A DNA stretch of 64,000 nucleotides. Source: Kutzneria sp044547355 (GTDB taxonomy: Bacteria > Actinomycetota > Actinomycetes > Mycobacteriales > Pseudonocardiaceae). The DNA lies in NCBI RefSeq assembly GCF_044547355.1, contig NZ_JBIUAG010000026.1, positions 80,776-144,775 on the forward strand, read 5' to 3'. Each line of letters starts with the position of its first letter. Within the stretch, counting starts at the first letter, position 1. A model generated the notes under the pieces. That model ran no database searches, was not told the DNA's origin, and saw nothing but the letters and a program-made list of their open reading frames with translations. Positions 33,245 through 41,088 of the stretch are shown here, in pieces. The translations under genes and the position numbers were made by a program.

Positions 33245-34204
33245 CTACTGCCGCAATCCCGCCAGCAGCCGCGCCCCGTTCTCCTGCCGAACAGCCGCCG
33301 CCAGAGACTCCGGGACCTGATCGAGAAATGCGAGCGGCCGCTCCATGAACGGATAGTCCGTCCCCAACACGATCCGATCCTCCCCGACCACCGCGGCCAG
33401 CGCCTGGAGCAACCCGGCGTCGAACACCAGCGGATCGAACCACACCCGGCGCGCATAGTCGGAAACGGACTCAGCCAACAACTCCTGCGCCGCCGAGGAC
33501 CGCTCGCGGAAGTATTCCATCCGCGGCAGCATCGTCACCAGGGATCCTCCCCCGTGACTGGCCAAAACCTGGAGCCGGGGGAACCGGGCCAGCACGCCGT
33601 TGGCGATCAAGCCGCCGATCGCTCGGCCGATGCTGTTGGGGAACAGTACCCCGTTGGCCAGGCCTGGATCGCTGAACGACGCGATCTCCGCGCCGCCGAC
33701 GGCGTGCACGAACACCAGCAGCCGCAACCGTTCGGCCTCGGCGAAGAAGTCTATCCACTGTGGACTTTCCATGGGCACGGCCGGGATCTCGACCCCGGCC
33801 AGTCCCAGTTCGGCGACCTCGGACAACACGGCGGCCGCCACCACCGGCTCCTGCGCCGGCACCAGCCCCAAGCCCACGAAGAACCCGCCGTGGTTGGCGA
33901 CCGTCGCCGCCAACCAGACATTGAACGCGCGTACGTATTCCAGCGCGTCCGGCGGCGGGGCCCACAACGCGAACAGCTCCGGCATCGCCGACAACAGTTG
34001 GCCCGAGACCCCAGCCTTGGTCAACTGTTCTCGCCGCTCGGCCAGGTCCCACGCCACCTGCCGCACCCGCCGGAACAACCGCCCCGACACGATCACCTCG
34101 CCGCCGGGCTCCAGCCGGGCCCATCGCGCGTCGGATTTCCGCAGCCGTGCGGAGAACGGCGTCGCCGCCGGCACCACATGGCTGTGCAGGTCGAGCACGC
34201 TCAC
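33245..34204 (-). CDS. ACMSD-like metal-dependent amidohydrolase/decarboxylase
   Basis: The 319-residue TIM-barrel protein starts with VLDLHSHVVP (HxH metal ligands), has VFVHAVGG mid-chain, LASHGGGS and the terminal VLGTDYPF (catalytic Asp). This is the amidohydrolase-2 family, which includes ACMS decarboxylase and gamma-resorcylate decarboxylases as well as hydrolases. The GTG at 34204 overlaps the dehydrogenase stop (GTGA) and follows GGGAGG. It is the last gene of a leftward four-gene operon. Decarboxylase versus hydrolase cannot be decided here. Confidence 0.8.
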   Translation of the reverse strand: MSVLDLHSHVVPAATPFSARLRKSDARWARLEPGGEVIVSGRLFRRVRQVAWDLAERREQLTKAGVSGQLLSAMPELFALWAPPPDALEYVRAFNVWLAATVANHGGFFVGLGLVPAQEPVVAAAVLSEVAELGLAGVEIPAVPMESPQWIDFFAEAERLRLLVFVHAVGGAEIASFSDPGLANGVLFPNSIGRAIGGLIANGVLARFPRLQVLASHGGGSLVTMLPRMEYFRERSSAAQELLAESVSDYARRVWFDPLVFDAGLLQALAAVVGEDRIVLGTDYPFMERPLAFLDQVPESLAAAVRQENGARLLAGLRQ

Positions 34205-35187
34205 CACACCTCCCCGGCAAAACCCAGCCTCCTCAACACATCCTCGCTGACCTCCAGCCCCGTCCGGCGCTGCGCGGCCGCCAGGTCCGAACGCCACTGG
34301 CCGGGCGCCCGAACATCCTCGCCCGACGCCACGACCTGCTCGATCAAGGCGTCGACACCCGCCGCGACGGTGGACGCCACCGCGATGAACAGGTGGGCAC
34401 AGTTGTTCGGCGCAGCGGGGCGTCGAACGAAGCTGCTGACGTCGGACCCGAAACCGCCACCCGTCAGCACGCCGGTCAGAACGTCGATCATCAACGCGAG
34501 GGCGAATCCCTTGGCGCCGCCGATAGGCATCAGGGTGCCGGCCAACGCGCGAGCCGGATCCGTTGTCTCCACCCCGGAATCATCGAGCGCCCACCCATCG
34601 GGCACCGCAGCGCCGTCCCGCAACGCGGAGCGGATCTTGGCCACGGACCCGACGCTCGAGGCGAGATCGGCGACAACGGCACGACCGGTCGAGTCGGCGG
34701 CGGCAATTGAAATGGGGTTGGTGCCGACAACCGCCCGACACCCACCGGGCGCGGCCATGACCGGAGTGCTGTTGGCCAGCACGATCCCCACCAGCCCGGC
34801 CTCGGCCAACCGGACCGACCACGTGCTGGCAGCCCCGAAATGCCCGGCATTCCGCACGCCGACGGCGGCGATCCCGGTCCGACGCGCGCGGATGGCCGCC
34901 TGCTTGACCGCATAAGCGCTGGTGAGATGCCCGAGCCCGTTCCGCCCGTCCAGAATCACCAACGCACCCGTGTCGGCCACCACCGAAGGCTCGACCAAGC
35001 ACGAAATGCCACCCGCCTTCAATCCGTCCAAATAGGACGGTAGCATCGCCACCCCATGGGACCGCAGCCCCCGAAGGTCGGCGTCGAGCACCAGCCCTGC
35101 CGCCGTGTGCGCGGCCGGAGCCGAAATCCCGGCCCCCGCCAGCAATCCGGCGCAGTGGTCTCGCAGCTCGGCGAAGTGCACCCTCAC
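34201..35187 (-). CDS. Ldh2-type malate/lactate dehydrogenase-like oxidoreductase
   Basis: The 328-residue protein has the Ldh2/MDH_2 family signature: LRGLRSHGVAMLPSYL, GLGHLTSAYAV, VRNAGHFGAAS and PIGGAKGFALALMIDVLTGVL. This unusual NAD(P)-dependent fold reduces or oxidises 2-hydroxy or 2-imino acids (malate, ureidoglycolate, piperideine-2-carboxylate). It could process a 2-hydroxy-acid intermediate of the pathway, such as a product of the aldolase at 38564. The GTG start overlaps the cupin gene stop. Confidence 0.85.
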   Translation of the reverse strand: MRVHFAELRDHCAGLLAGAGISAPAAHTAAGLVLDADLRGLRSHGVAMLPSYLDGLKAGGISCLVEPSVVADTGALVILDGRNGLGHLTSAYAVKQAAIRARRTGIAAVGVRNAGHFGAASTWSVRLAEAGLVGIVLANSTPVMAAPGGCRAVVGTNPISIAAADSTGRAVVADLASSVGSVAKIRSALRDGAAVPDGWALDDSGVETTDPARALAGTLMPIGGAKGFALALMIDVLTGVLTGGGFGSDVSSFVRRPAAPNNCAHLFIAVASTVAAGVDALIEQVVASGEDVRAPGQWRSDLAAAQRRTGLEVSEDVLRRLGFAGEVW

Positions 35188-36080
35188 GGTTGGGGGTACT
35201 CGGCGGCGTTGATGACCCAACCCTTGTCCGAGAAATCCTTGCGGGGCGGGGAGAAGATGTCCAGCAGCTGGTTGCGGCGCAGGCCGCAGGCCTCGCTGGT
35301 GTGCAGGACCGGCGGCGGGATCACCACCACCGACGGCGATCCGACCAGCACGTGCTGGTCCGGCCGCCACGACGCCTTGTCCTTGCCCATCGGCGTGCGC
35401 AGGTGGTGGATGAACTCTCCCTCCACGGCCAGCGAGATCTGCTCGAAGTCCGGGTGGTCGTGCGGCGACAGGGCGGTGGTGTCCCGCGGCCCGTCGTAGT
35501 GGTAGAGGAAGTTCACCATCGTGGCCCGGTTGCGGAAGAGCCGCCCGAACCGCGCGGGATCCCGTTCGATGTCGGCGATGCCGCGGTAGACCCGCAGCCG
35601 GTAGCCATCCGGGGGCTCGGGCCAGTTCTCCAGCAGCGTCACCCGCGGATGGGGATCCACATAGGACCGGGCGTTGCGGGCGCGGGCGGCGATGCCGGCC
35701 GTCGGCGGGAACAGCCGCACGAAGTCGGTGTCGGCCGGCGTCGACACGCAGCTGCGCCCGGGTGGCACGATCACCACTGCCTTGCCCGCGACCCGTTCGC
35801 TCTTGCCGCCGGCCTCGACCTCGACCACCGACGTGTCGTGCGGCAGGACGACGACGTACTCCTCCTCCTGCTCGGTGCGGAAGACGTCGCCGGCCAGAGC
35901 CGTGGTGTAGGCCAGGATCGTGTTCTGCGACCGCACGATCCACGACTGGGAGCCCAGACCGCTCTCCTCGTCCGGGACCAGCACGGAGAAGTCGAACACC
36001 TCGGGCTCGGCGATCGCCTCAGAGCTGCCGGAGACCTGAGAAGTGGGCAGGGTGGAACGGGGGTCCTTCGCGTCGTACAC
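35184..36080 (-). CDS. Cupin-fold protein of unknown substrate
   Basis: The 298-residue protein looks bicupin-like: the first half has YVVVLPHDTSVVEVEAGG, and the second has SPHDHPDFEQISLAVEGEF followed by PPPVLHTSEA, giving His-x-His and Glu plus a later His for a metal. Only the second cupin has a full set of metal ligands. The GTG follows GGAGGAAGCC. Possible roles are a ring-modifying dioxygenase, an isomerase or a sensor; I cannot choose between them. Confidence 0.7.
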   Translation of the reverse strand: MYDAKDPRSTLPTSQVSGSSEAIAEPEVFDFSVLVPDEESGLGSQSWIVRSQNTILAYTTALAGDVFRTEQEEEYVVVLPHDTSVVEVEAGGKSERVAGKAVVIVPPGRSCVSTPADTDFVRLFPPTAGIAARARNARSYVDPHPRVTLLENWPEPPDGYRLRVYRGIADIERDPARFGRLFRNRATMVNFLYHYDGPRDTTALSPHDHPDFEQISLAVEGEFIHHLRTPMGKDKASWRPDQHVLVGSPSVVVIPPPVLHTSEACGLRRNQLLDIFSPPRKDFSDKGWVINAAEYPQP

Positions 36081-36095
36081 GGCTTCCTCCGGTAG

Positions 36096-36980
36096 TCAGT
36101 CCAGGCCGATGAGGAACGACGGGTTGGTCACCGTCATCTGGCGCAGGTCGGCCTCGGGCAGCCCGAGCTCCAGCAGCAGCGCCCCGACCCGGGTGAACGC
36201 GTCGACCGGCATCGGCCGGCCGAGCTGCCCCAGGTCGGAGGCCAGCACGGTGTGCTCGGGCCCGATCGCCCGGATCCACTCCAGCAGCAGCGCCGGGTCC
36301 CATTTCTTGTTGCCGTACGGGTCGTACTGGCCGACCTCGTGCTCCACGAACGCTCCGAGCTCGACGAACGTGCGGCAGCGGGCCGGGTCGGCGTCGATGA
36401 CGAAGTTGGGGTGGCTGATCACGAACCGCCGCACGCCGCGGGCCCGGCCGAGCGTGAACACGTCCTCGATCTCGTCCGGGGCCATGTGCCCGGCCGACAG
36501 CAGCACATCGTTCTCCACGATCAGGTCGAGGATCTCGTGCACCTCGTCGCGCAGCCTGCCGTCCTCGCCCCGGACCTCGACGATGCCCGAGGGCAGGTCG
36601 AAGCTGGCGGTCGGGAACCCGCCGCCCTCCGGGTGGGCCTCGACGTGCCGCCGGGAGGAGAAGGTCGGGAACCACACGGCCCGGCCGCCCATCCGCAGGC
36701 TCATCGCCACCGCGTACGGGTTGAGCCCGCCGACCTGGGAGTTGAGCGCGATACCGCCGAACACCCTGGTCTTCACGTCGGCCAGTTGGTCCTTCATCGA
36801 CAGCAGGTCCATCACGGTGTTGTGGTGGTGGGACTTCACCAGCATCGCCGCCATGTTGAGCCGGGACCCGTCGCGCGCGCCCTCCACGTGGTCGAACTCG
36901 CGGGGAAACGGATTCGGCCCGGAGTGGCAGTGCAGGTCGACGAGGCCGTCGAGCACGGCCACCACGTCGTGTTCCGGCAT
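36096..36980 (-). CDS. DUF6282-type metallohydrolase
   Basis: The 294-residue amidohydrolase-like protein begins DGLVDLHCHSGPNPFPREFD with HxH ligands. VKSHHHNTV and VISHPNF provide further histidines and VLASDLGQ the late Asp, so a binuclear or mononuclear TIM-barrel site is complete. Family members are of unknown substrate. The ATG at 36980 has AAGGGGG upstream. It heads the leftward operon, back to back with the CoA transferase operon. Confidence 0.75.
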   Translation of the reverse strand: MPEHDVVAVLDGLVDLHCHSGPNPFPREFDHVEGARDGSRLNMAAMLVKSHHHNTVMDLLSMKDQLADVKTRVFGGIALNSQVGGLNPYAVAMSLRMGGRAVWFPTFSSRRHVEAHPEGGGFPTASFDLPSGIVEVRGEDGRLRDEVHEILDLIVENDVLLSAGHMAPDEIEDVFTLGRARGVRRFVISHPNFVIDADPARCRTFVELGAFVEHEVGQYDPYGNKKWDPALLLEWIRAIGPEHTVLASDLGQLGRPMPVDAFTRVGALLLELGLPEADLRQMTVTNPSFLIGLD

Positions 36981-37134
36981 CTGAACGCCCCCTTGCGTGC
37001 AGTGACGTATCACAGAGCAGACTGGATGTTCACCAGACGACCTGTCAAGGCATCGTTACCTGTCGAAAGCGGTAGACTCTGCCCCCTGTTGCCGGGAAAT
37101 CTCCGCGCGTATGCTGACCTGCCGATGCGTATCG

Positions 37135-37149
37135 TGAACTCTCAGTTCA
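37135..37149. promoter_or_regulatory. GAAC-N5-GTTC palindrome, likely IclR operator
   Basis: TGAACTCTCAGTTCA lies 13 bases before the CoA transferase start, between two divergent operons. It has the same spacing and half-sites as the palindrome upstream of the IclR gene at 40161-40175. Confidence 0.6.
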
Positions 37150-37162
37150 TAGGATGAACGTC

Positions 37163-37930
37163 ATGCCGACTCACGACTACTCGCGCAGCGCCGCCGACGC
37201 AGTCGCGGACATCCCCGACGGGGCCGTGCTGGCCGTCGGCGGGTTCGGCATCTGCGGCACGCCGCTGGAACTGCTGGACGCGTTGCTGGACAACGGTTCC
37301 CGCGACCTGCACGTGGTGGCCAACAACTGCGGGATCGACGGTCTCGGGCTGGGCCGGCTGCTGGAGGCCGGCCGCCTGCGCAAGGTCACCTGCTCCTACA
37401 TCGGCCGCAACCGCGAGTTCGCCCGCCAGGTCCTCGCCGGCAGCGTCGAGATAGACCTTGTCCCCCAAGGCACTCTGGCCGAACGCATGCGCGCTGGCGG
37501 CGCCGGAATCGGCGCCTTCTACACCCCGACCGGGGCCGGCACACCGGTGGCCGACGGTGGACTTCCCCGCCGCTACGGGCCGGACGGCGTGCCGGTGGAG
37601 GTCACCGCGCCCAAGGAGGTCCGGACCATCGACGGTCGCCCGCACGTCCTGGAGTACGCCATCAAGGCCGACTTCGGCCTCGTGCATGCCCACCAAGGCG
37701 ACCGCGCCGGCAACCTCGCGTATCGGCTGACCGCCCGGAACTTCAATCCCTGCGCGGCGATGTGCGCCGCCGTGACCATCGCCGAGGTCGAGCGCATGCT
37801 GGACGAGCTGGATCCCGACGCCGTGCACACCCCTGCCGCGTACGTGCATCGCGTCGTCTCGACCACCCGGCCGGACAAGCCGTTCGAAGCGGTGGTCACC
37901 AGGGCGGTGGGCGATGCCGTGGACGCGTGA
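37163..37930 (+). CDS. 3-oxoacid CoA-transferase, subunit A
   Basis: The 255-residue subunit carries the glycine loop AVGGFGICGTPLELLDAL and VANNCGID, as in succinyl-CoA:3-oxoacid (ScoA) and 3-oxoadipate (PcaI) transferases. It moves CoA from succinyl-CoA onto an acid intermediate, activating it for thiolysis. AGGA lies 8 bases before the ATG at 37163, which I prefer to the ATG at 37154. Its 3' end overlaps subunit B by 17 bases. Confidence 0.9.
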   Translation: MPTHDYSRSAADAVADIPDGAVLAVGGFGICGTPLELLDALLDNGSRDLHVVANNCGIDGLGLGRLLEAGRLRKVTCSYIGRNREFARQVLAGSVEIDLVPQGTLAERMRAGGAGIGAFYTPTGAGTPVADGGLPRRYGPDGVPVEVTAPKEVRTIDGRPHVLEYAIKADFGLVHAHQGDRAGNLAYRLTARNFNPCAAMCAAVTIAEVERMLDELDPDAVHTPAAYVHRVVSTTRPDKPFEAVVTRAVGDAVDA

Positions 37931-38546
37931 GGACATCGCCCGGCGCGCAGTCGCAGAGCTCCCCTCGCGCGGCTACGTGAACCTGGGCATCGGCTTGCCG
38001 ACGCTGGTGGCCGGTTTCCTCCCGCCCGCGCGCGAAACCGTGCTGCACAGCGAAAACGGGATCCTCGGCGTCGGGCCGTACCCGCTGCCCGGACAGGAGG
38101 ATCCGGACCTGGTCAACGCGGGCAAGGAGACGATCACCGCCACCGCCGGGGCCGCCTGCTTCGACTCGGCCACGTCGTTCGCGATGATCCGCTCGGGCCG
38201 GATCGACGTCGCCGTGCTCGGCGCCATGCAGGTGGCCGGCAACGGCGACCTGGCCAACTGGACGGTGCCGGGCGCGCTCGTCCGGGGCATGGGCGGCGCG
38301 ATGGACCTCGCCGCCGGCGCGGCCCGGGTCGTGGTCCTGTGCACGCACACCGACAAGCACGGCGCGCCCAAGCTGCTCGACCGCTGCACGCTGCCGTTGA
38401 CCGCGCCGGGCGTGGTCCATCGCGTGATCACCGAGCTCGGTGTGCTCGACCCGGCCGGCGACCGGTTCCGGCTGGTCGAGACCGCGCCCGGGGTGACGGT
38501 GGACGAGATCCGGCGCGCCACCGGCGCCACCGTTGTGTCCACATGA
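37914..38546 (+). CDS. 3-oxoacid CoA-transferase, subunit B
   Basis: The 210-residue subunit contains the catalytic glutamate in LHSENGILGVGP and the GAMQVAGNGDLANW segment typical of ScoB/PcaJ. It forms a heterodimer or heterotetramer with subunit A. The gene order A-B then aldolase suggests that an acid produced after ring opening or side-chain cleavage is activated here. The exact acid is unknown. Confidence 0.9.
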   Translation: MPWTREDIARRAVAELPSRGYVNLGIGLPTLVAGFLPPARETVLHSENGILGVGPYPLPGQEDPDLVNAGKETITATAGAACFDSATSFAMIRSGRIDVAVLGAMQVAGNGDLANWTVPGALVRGMGGAMDLAAGAARVVVLCTHTDKHGAPKLLDRCTLPLTAPGVVHRVITELGVLDPAGDRFRLVETAPGVTVDEIRRATGATVVST

Positions 38547-38563
38547 GACAGAGAGGATCCCCG

Positions 38564-39328
38564 ATGCGGTTGAACCTGCGCCGGAACGGCACGCCGGAGA
38601 CGGGCAAACTGGGCACCTGGGTCAAGCTCGGCGCGCTGGAGTCGGTCGAGATCATGGCCTACGCCGGCTTCGACTTCGTGGTCATCGACATGGAGCACGC
38701 GCCGCTGTCCCTGCCGGACGTCTACACCCAGATCGTCACCGCGCTGGCCAACGACATCGCTCCCCTGGTCCGCGTGCCCGACCACGGCGGGTCGACGATC
38801 CAGCGGGTGCTCGACGCCGGGGCCGCCGGCATTCTCGCGCCCCACGTCGACACGGTCGAGCAGGCCCGAAAGGTCGCGGCCGCCACCCGGTTTCCGCCCA
38901 CGGGCGCCCGCGGCTCGGGCGGCACCAGCCGGGCCGCACGGTGGGGCCTGCTCCCCCGGGCGGAGTATCTGCGCGTGGGCAACGAGGACGTGCTGTGCAT
39001 CGCCCAGCTGGAAAGCGCCCTTGCGATCGACAACGTGTCGGAAATCCTTGCCGTGCCGGGGATCGACGGGGCGTTCGTGGGCGCGGCCGACCTGGCGCTG
39101 GAGACCGGCCTGGCCGCCGGCAGCCTGGAACTCGCTGCCCTGTGCGAGAAGGCCCGCGATGCCGCGCACGCCCTGGACGCGCCGATCGGTTGGGCCGTCG
39201 GCAGCAATCCCCAGGCCGCCCGCCGGGCCTACGATCGCGGCTTCGACTTCGTGGTGGCGGGCAACGACTTGTCCATGCTGGCCGAGACCGCCACCGGACT
39301 CGTCGCCGAGACCCGGGCCCCGGGCTGA
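38564..39328 (+). CDS. HpcH/HpaI-family class II aldolase
   Basis: The 254-residue aldolase has GTWVKLGALESVEIMAYAGF, the metal-binding Glu in DMEHAPLS, GAAGILAPHVDT and a later GIDGAFVGAADLA. HpcH, GarL and related enzymes split 4-hydroxy-2-oxo acids to pyruvate plus an aldehyde, the usual last step of meta-cleavage routes. The ATG follows GAGAGGA. It ends three bases before the end of the convergent IclR gene. Confidence 0.88.
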   Translation: MRLNLRRNGTPETGKLGTWVKLGALESVEIMAYAGFDFVVIDMEHAPLSLPDVYTQIVTALANDIAPLVRVPDHGGSTIQRVLDAGAAGILAPHVDTVEQARKVAAATRFPPTGARGSGGTSRAARWGLLPRAEYLRVGNEDVLCIAQLESALAIDNVSEILAVPGIDGAFVGAADLALETGLAAGSLELAALCEKARDAAHALDAPIGWAVGSNPQAARRAYDRGFDFVVAGNDLSMLAETATGLVAETRAPG

Positions 39329-39330
39329 GG

Positions 39331-40110
39331 TCAGGCCGACGGCGCCGCGCCGCCCAGTTCCGCGGTGATCTCGGCGGCCGCGCCGAGCAGGGCCCGCAGC
39401 TCGCTGGAGGTCGGCTCGGTCGACAGCACCTCACGGGTGGACATCACGGCCAGGGCCGCGCACAGCCCGTGCGCGTCGAAGATCGGGGCGGCGAGAATGG
39501 CGATGCCCCGGGGGTTGATGTGCGCGGCGTGCCCGGCCTCCCGGGTGGCCGCCGCACGGGCGGCCAGCCGCTCCCGGTCGCGGTCGGGCAGGTTGGCCTG
39601 CAATCGGTCGAGGTAGAGCTGATCGGGGTGGTAGGCAAGGAAAACGCTGGCCTGGGCGGTCTCGATGGACAGGTGCGTGCCGACCCGGACCGTCACGATC
39701 ACGTCCCGCTGCGTCTCCTCCTCGACCGCCGACACCACCGGGCCGGTGGTGCCCCACAGGCTCAGCACCGCGGTGGCCCCGGTCGAGGCGGACAGGGTCT
39801 TCATGTGCCGGGGCGCGATCGCCAGCACGTCCCGCCGGCTCAGCGCGAACGCGCCCAGCTCCAGCAGGATCGCGCCCGGCGTGAACTCGCCGCTCTCCGT
39901 GCGCTCCAACAGGTTCGCGGCGGCCAGCGACATGCAGTAGCGGTAGGCCGTGGTGCGGTTCAGCGACAGCTGGGCCGCGACCGCGGCCGGGGTCAGCTTC
40001 GGCTGCGTCGGCCGGAACAGCCCGAGGATCTGCGCGACCCGGTTGACCGCCCGGATGTCGGTGCCCGCGCCGACCTCGGCGACCTCGGCGGACTCGCTCC
40101 TGATGCTCAC
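39331..40110 (-). CDS. IclR-family transcriptional regulator
   Basis: The protein (about 259 residues) has an N-terminal winged helix (RAVNRVAQILGLF, then LTPAAVAAQLSLNRTTAYRY) and a C-terminal effector domain with the AILAAPIFDAHGLCAALAV strand. IclR proteins commonly control aromatic-acid catabolism. I favour the GTG at 40110 (AGAGAGG upstream) over the ATG at 40140. Its likely operator (40161-40175) is repeated before the CoA transferase genes. Confidence 0.88.
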   Translation of the reverse strand: MSIRSESAEVAEVGAGTDIRAVNRVAQILGLFRPTQPKLTPAAVAAQLSLNRTTAYRYCMSLAAANLLERTESGEFTPGAILLELGAFALSRRDVLAIAPRHMKTLSASTGATAVLSLWGTTGPVVSAVEEETQRDVIVTVRVGTHLSIETAQASVFLAYHPDQLYLDRLQANLPDRDRERLAARAAATREAGHAAHINPRGIAILAAPIFDAHGLCAALAVMSTREVLSTEPTSSELRALLGAAAEITAELGGAAPSA

Positions 40111-40160
40111 TGTGCCGACCTCTCTCCCGGATGCGACCATCCTACTCGCGATTCATCATA

Positions 40161-40175
40161 CGAACATTATGTTCG
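40161..40175. promoter_or_regulatory. CGAACATTATGTTCG palindrome, likely IclR autoregulatory operator
   Basis: A perfect 15-base palindrome (GAAC-N5-GTTC core) lies between the IclR gene (-) and the Rieske operon (+). The IclR gene starts 51 bases to its left. The rest of 40176-40454 holds no gene; it is locally AT-rich near 40250 (CTATTATAGCG), probably the promoter of the Rieske operon. Confidence 0.65.
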
Positions 40176-40454
40176 TTCAACGACATCCGGGGATCGGGGC
40201 GGCCTTGCCCCGGCCGACCACCAGACGGTCAGAGCAAGGCCTCCAACCAGCTATTATAGCGTATTTCGAAGCGGAATAGGACTTCCTGACGCTATCGACA
40301 GTCACGGGTTCGAGGCCTTGACAGGTCGTCAGATGAACGCGCAGTCTGCTCAGCGACACACGAGCGGCGAGGGTGCCGATCAGCGCAGGCCTTTCGCCCG
40401 CGACCGCGCCCGGCGCCGCCGGGATCCGTCCGGTCAGCGTCGAAAGGCGAGCCC

Positions 40455-40841
40455 ATGGCACGGCCCCACACCACCACCCGAATCCTCGTCGGCGCCGTCG
40501 GCGAGTTCGCCGACGGCGACCGCCGGCTGGTCCGGCACGGCGCCCGGGTCATCGGCGTGTTCCGCGTCGACGACGAGTTCCGGGCCTACGACAACAACTG
40601 CCTGCACCAGGGCGGCCCGGTCTGCGAGGGCCGCTACTTCCCCCGGCTGCGGGCGATCACCACGCCCGACGGCCGGATCACCGGGGAGATGCACGACGAG
40701 TCCGAGCCGCACCTGGTCTGTCCCTGGCACGGCTGGGAGTACGACCTGCGCACCGGCGAGTTCTGCGGCGACCGGCGACGGCGGCTGCGCGACTACCCGG
40801 TCGAGATCGAGGAGGGTCAGGTCTATGTCATCGCCGACTGA
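40455..40841 (+). CDS. Rieske [2Fe-2S] ferredoxin
   Basis: The 128-residue protein binds a Rieske cluster through C49-L-H51 (NCLHQGG) and C89-P-W-H92 (CPWHGWEYDL). There is a longer-than-usual insertion between the two motifs (residues 61-85, including GRITGEMHDESEP), closer to the Rieske domain of a ring-hydroxylating oxygenase than to a typical small ferredoxin. The catalytic non-haem iron domain is not in the same gene. It heads the rightward operon and overlaps the next gene by 17 bases. Confidence 0.88.
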   Translation: MARPHTTTRILVGAVGEFADGDRRLVRHGARVIGVFRVDDEFRAYDNNCLHQGGPVCEGRYFPRLRAITTPDGRITGEMHDESEPHLVCPWHGWEYDLRTGEFCGDRRRRLRDYPVEIEEGQVYVIAD

Positions 40842-41088
40842 GCAGGTGTCCCTGGCCGAGGTCCAGCGGCTGATGGAACGGGCCGTCGCGGCCTACAGCC
40901 GGCTGACCGACGACGGCGCGGCCGGGCCGATCCTCCACAATGGACACAACATCACCGCCACCGACGCGGTCCGCGCGGCCAGCGCCCTGCTGTCGGCGGT
41001 CAACCTGGAAGTCTTCGAGCTCGCCCTCTGGCAGAGCTGGGGCGGCTACGCCCCCACCGACCACCACCTCGGGGGCCCGAATGCGTGA
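40825..41088 (+). CDS. Small protein of unknown function, coupled to Rieske gene
   Basis: The 87-residue protein starts inside the end of the Rieske gene after GAGGAGGG and ends inside the start of the amidohydrolase gene, so it is clearly an operon member. It is helical in pattern (VSLAEVQRLMERAVAAYSRL; NITATDAVRAASALLSAVNLEVFELALWQSW). I recognise no family. Position suggests a small subunit of the Rieske or amidohydrolase enzyme. Confidence 0.65.
   Translation: MSSPTEQVSLAEVQRLMERAVAAYSRLTDDGAAGPILHNGHNITATDAVRAASALLSAVNLEVFELALWQSWGGYAPTDHHLGGPNA

Noticed and set aside
38533..41088. A very long plus-strand frame of about 850 codons
   Set aside because: It is an out-of-phase frame over the aldolase and the antisense of the IclR gene with Arg/Pro/Gly-rich low-complexity sequence; only its last 87 codons (40825-41088) are a real gene.
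40825..41088. LigA-type small subunit of protocatechuate 4,5-dioxygenase
   Set aside because: The size and operon place are suggestive, but the LigA sequence pattern is not visible and no LigB homologue is in the window.
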